A DNA stretch of 64,000 bases from contig NW_006499399.1 in NCBI RefSeq assembly GCF_000471905.2, positions 610,646 through 674,645 on the forward strand. Reading direction: 5' to 3'. Origin of the DNA: Amborella trichopoda (taxonomy: Eukaryota > Streptophyta > Magnoliopsida > Amborellales > Amborellaceae). The translations under genes and the position numbers were made by a program. Under the pieces are notes generated by a model that saw only the letters and a program-made list of their open reading frames with translations, did no database searches and was not told the origin of the DNA. How positions within the stretch are numbered: the first letter of the stretch is position 1; each line of letters opens with the position of its first letter. This document shows, piece by piece, positions 60,643-64,000 of this stretch.

Positions 60643-61996
60643 TCTCAAGATAATTGGACCTTCGCGTCCTCATCGATTACCAGTTCCTTCTTCAATCAAG
60701 GTAAGCTTTGCAAACACCCCATTAATGGAAGAAGGAAATAGAGAATTGAAAACAGGGCTTAAAACCCCTTTGGGATTCCATTCTTTAATGTATTTTGGTG
60801 ATTAAGGAATTTGGTTTTTGTCAATTTTATCTGTAAAATTGAATGGAAGCATGAATTTCTAGCTTTCTGTGATTCACTCTCTTTTGCAGCGAGAGGGGTT
60901 CTTACGAAAACCCTAAATTGTTTGGATAAAATAGAACTACTTTGGCTTTTTTTTGTGGGAACACTGGATTGACTACAGAATAGCATGTGAATCATGAATT
61001 GGGTTCCCATTAAAATCTGAAATTGACTCAGTGATTCTTTGTTATTTATGATTCGAGTTCTCAGCAGTGTCCCAAAAACCTTAAGTGATAATCTTCAATT
61101 AGAATTTCTATTAATCAAAATTTTTCCATTACCTTTGTAATTTTCTGTTTCAGAGTGATTGAGGAGAACAGTAGGTATACTTAAGTCTCTTATTGCAGTT
61201 ATAGAAACTGGGTCCTAACCTTTTAGTAGATGATATTATTATACTGATTTAGAATGATCTAGAATGTGTTAATAGTTTAGGAAGTGATTTGTCAATGGAA
61301 CCATGTTTCATTTTTCCATATTTTCTAAATATTGTTTGGGAAGACAGGGGGGCATGGGGTGGGTTTGATAATTACAACTTATCCTATGTAATTCGATTAG
61401 ATAATTCTGCACATTCGAGAGATGCACCTAGGAGTTTTCCCTACTATTAAAAAATCCCCTGGAGTGCAGGGCTTCTTAGCATTAGTATCCTCTCAAATTC
61501 AATTAAGGTTCCCTAAGATTGCCTCTTTTGGTACTTCAATTTTCTCATTGCCACCATTAATATTTCTCATGTTGTAGCTTGTGAAGTGGAAATGAAGTTG
61601 TTCTCATTGTTTTGATCTTTGAGGACTAGCATCATTTTTTTTTCCTCAAAAAAATATTAAAGGAAAATTATGTTGCAAAGATCTCTCGCATGTGCTTTAT
61701 CCTAATTAATTCATTATCTGTGATATTCACACATACCATACAGCTTATGGATAATGTGGTTTCTTATGATTCTTTCCCCTCTAAATATCCTATAGATTAT
61801 GGACAAATTACCCATGACATCCTAGCATTGAGTGCTGACTTTTATGTTGCTTGCCATGGTTAGGTGCATGAATTGAGAAAATTAATAGGCGCAGAGGTCC
61901 ATTCGCCTCTTGAACGAGTGAAGCTTATTTTGCATGGCAAAGTGTTGCAAGACACGGAACATGGGGATGACATGTATGTGAATCTGAATGAAGGAG
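60617..61996 (+). CDS. Ubiquitin-like-domain protein, exons 1-2, cut by right edge
   Basis: Exons: 60617-60700 and 61864-61996 (84 and 133 nt), with donor gtaagc, acceptor ttag and donor gtatct. The product begins MEEREVTINLKIIGPSRP, continues through VPSSIK, and exon 2 gives VHELRKLIG...VKLILHGKVLQD...VNLNEG, a beta-grasp ubiquitin-like fold lacking its last strand. Exon 2 ends one base into a codon, so a third exon must follow. None was found up to 64000, leaving a second intron of more than 2 kb. From memory the start resembles plant proteins with an N-terminal ubiquitin-like domain and a C-terminal SAYSvFN membrane region, but that half is not visible, so the assignment is tentative. It is divergent from the GH1 array and probably unrelated to it. 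Confidence 0.75.
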
Positions 61997-62744
61997 GTAT
62001 CTCTTGACCACTTGCAAAAGCCTTGAAAATAGTTACTTTTGTTCTCTATTGTTTTTATTCTGCAGACAAGAGTAGAAAAATACAATGGATATTCAAGTTG
62101 CATTGTTGCATCTAGGTTGCAATAGGGGCTGATCCTGAACAAGAAAGTTAATAAGGATACATGATTACACATATGTGTTTAGAGAAGTTAATCTCTCCAA
62201 GCCCATCTTCAAGGGAACGAGCCTCCAAAATGGAGGTCTTTGAGAAGAAATGAGAGAAACCGTTAAGATCTATTAGGAGTGTTGAACTTGGATGAATGAG
62301 GATAGACCAGATGGGAAATATTTGGATGTTGTAAACATTTTGCATACTCAGTGAACCAAATGCATTGGGAGCTGCTATTTGGTGGTGGGTTATATGCGTA
62401 GACCCTTCCCTTTTATATCGGCACATTTCCCCATAGTCCATTCTTGCTAATTTATGGGGATTAATTTGATAACCTTGATGGATCATTGTTTATTTTATTA
62501 TGCATTAAACCCTTGCATGCAATAATAATGCAATAACTAAGTCCTCTAAGCGTAGATCGCGCAGGGAATGATGTTACACTGGTAGAATCTGTTATGGCAT
62601 AGCCTTGTAGAGAATTATGGCCTTTGGACCGAGTGGAATATTGTTGACATATATGGCCATGCAGGCCTCATGGACAAATATGGGCTCAAAGCCTTTGTAA
62701 CAAACATTTTTAAAGTCCTTTTTTAGCTAACCATTTCTATAAGG

Positions 62745-63498
62745 AGATATATATATAATGAGACCGTTTGCTTTTGATACTGGGTGGACAAAGTGGAGAT
62801 GTGCAACTGAAATTTTATGTGATTGCCGCAATACCAATGAAGCTAAATGGCAAGTTCTATAGGACAGTTGTGAGACCAACTTTGCTTTATGGAGCGGAAT
62901 GTTGGGTGTTCAAAAAAAACAATATATCCATAGAATGAGTGCAGCAGAGATAAAGATGCTGAGATGGATGAGTGGCAAGACAAGAAGAGATAGAATTCGA
63001 AATGAATACATTCGAAAAAATTTAGGTGTGGCACCAATAGGCGATAAGATGAGAGAGAGTAAACTTAGGTGGGTTAGCCATGTGTGTCGCAGACCCTGCA
63101 CTTGTTAGGAGGCGTGAGTTAGTTCATGTGGAAGGCTAAACAAGGGTAAGGGGTACGCTCAAAGGACATGGTTGGAAGTAGTGAGAAAAAATTTGAGGAC
63201 TTGTGGCCTCACTGAGGATATGGCCTTAATGGAGGAGAATGGCAGACCAGGATTCGTGTACTTGACCCCAATTACTTGGAAAAAGGCATTGATGGTGATG
63301 ATGACTTGGATGTCACAATCATCATTGTTCATCAGATTTGAAATCGGGTGGTTAGCCGTTGTTTAGGCGCAAAGTCCAAAAGAAAATTTCTCAAATGTTG
63401 TGACACACTTTCATCTATTGGATTTCACCTCCAATGGCTAAAAGTGATTGTGATTTCCTTGTACTGAAAATAAATGATTTCATAATATACAATCCCTT
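62745..63498. repeat. R2 MITE split by a LINE
   Basis: Left TIR TATAATGAGACCGTTTGCTT and right TIR ATGATTTCATAATATACAAT are 750 bp apart because a LINE fragment fills 62783-63303. Without it the length is about 230 bp. Confidence 0.7.
62783..63303 (+). mobile_element. RTE-type LINE, 5'-truncated, inside R2
   Basis: Plus-strand frames with few breaks: [20 protein letters not shown], then [20 protein letters not shown] and LRWVSHV. Ends CCCCAATTACTTGGAAAAAG and GATGGTGATGATGA. The best preserved of the three LINE copies. Confidence 0.75.
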
Positions 63499-64000
63499 TG
63501 TAAAAAGGGAGGTCTCTTTTACTAAATAAAAGACTTGAGGGAGGTGTGGTCAATGGTTATCCATGTGCCACACCACCTATGTAATTGGATAAACCAAAAT
63601 GCCAAGAGGGTTTCTGGTCAAGCCATTACAAGAAATGAGATAGTGGATAATGTAATAAACAATGAGCCATAGAGGTTTTCAAATGAAGCCCAATGACATA
63701 TTGAAAAGTGTCAAGAATGTATTAGTGGGGGAATTTTCCTTTACAAAGGGGAAGGATGCGTGCATAGAGCCATTGACAAATAGCTCCTAAGGCATTTAGA
63801 TCGTAAGGTATGCTAACATGTAACAGTGTCCCATATTATCTACATCGCCTAAATTCATTTGTACAATAATGTGGGCATTGCCTCTTCCTTGATTGAGTTG
63901 TCAGTTCTCATTGCCCTGAGAAACATCTTGAGGGTTCTGTCTTATCTCAGACTGTGAACATTCATCGTATTTGCGCCTCATCATAATTGGCAGAAGTGGG

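Larger units (their letters stand above)
61997..64000 (+). other. UBL gene intron 2, no third exon seen
   Basis: Contains R2 with the LINE insertion. 62000-62740 and 63500-64000 show no recognisable exon or repeat family. Confidence 0.5.

Overview
This is nuclear DNA from a flowering plant. It is AT-rich, its genes have many introns with GT..AG borders, and it is crowded with miniature inverted-repeat transposons, LTR-retrotransposon remnants and RTE-type LINE tails. The species cannot be named from the sequence; a woody dicot or magnoliid would fit, but that is a guess. Three runs of N (11556-11934, 36694-36713, 54033-54118) are assembly gaps, all inside introns or next to repeats.

The core of the window is a head-to-tail tandem array of four family 1 glycoside hydrolase (GH1, beta-glucosidase) genes, all on the minus strand. 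Gene 1 (exons 1-3 only, 1015-1711) runs off the left edge. Gene 2 (5171-21914), gene 3 (25885-38072) and gene 4 (47226-54346) are complete. I traced every exon by hand. The spliced reading frames are 1590, 1563 and 1554 nt (529, 520 and 517 residues plus stop), with no frameshift or internal stop, consensus splice sites, and both catalytic glutamates present. Genes 3 and 4 have the 13-exon layout usual for plant GH1. Genes 1 and 2 have lost the first intron cleanly, so exons 1a and 1b are one 211-bp exon. This and the sequence likeness split the array into two pairs (1+2 and 3+4). All four have an N-terminal hydrophobic leader and are probably secreted or vacuolar enzymes acting on glucosides of specialised or defence metabolites. 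They look most like the BGLU12-17 / cyanogenic beta-glucosidase group, but the substrate cannot be read from sequence.

On the plus strand, divergent from the array, is the 5' part (60617-61996, two exons) of a gene for a protein with an N-terminal ubiquitin-like domain; the rest lies beyond the right edge.

The remaining DNA is mostly repeats. R1 is a MITE family of 300-400 bp with at least 15 copies, one lying about 37 bp upstream of the gene 2 TATA box. R2 is a second MITE family of about 220 bp, once nested in R1 and once split by a LINE tail. R3-R8 are further MITE or foldback families. One hAT-like element of 173 bp has a perfect 8-bp target duplication. A non-autonomous copia-like family has only about 170-190 bp between primer-binding site and polypurine tract and occurs twice in gene 2 introns on opposite strands. 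There is a second small LTR family at 39.97-43.75 kb and several 5'-truncated RTE-type LINE pieces. No tRNA, rRNA, CRISPR or bacterial-type system was seen. The most useful second looks are the mini-LTR family, the clean intron loss in one branch of the array, the MITE beside the gene 2 core promoter, an orphan exon-like block at 44809-44950, and low-complexity sequence next to (GA)n tracts that looks like an assembly artefact.
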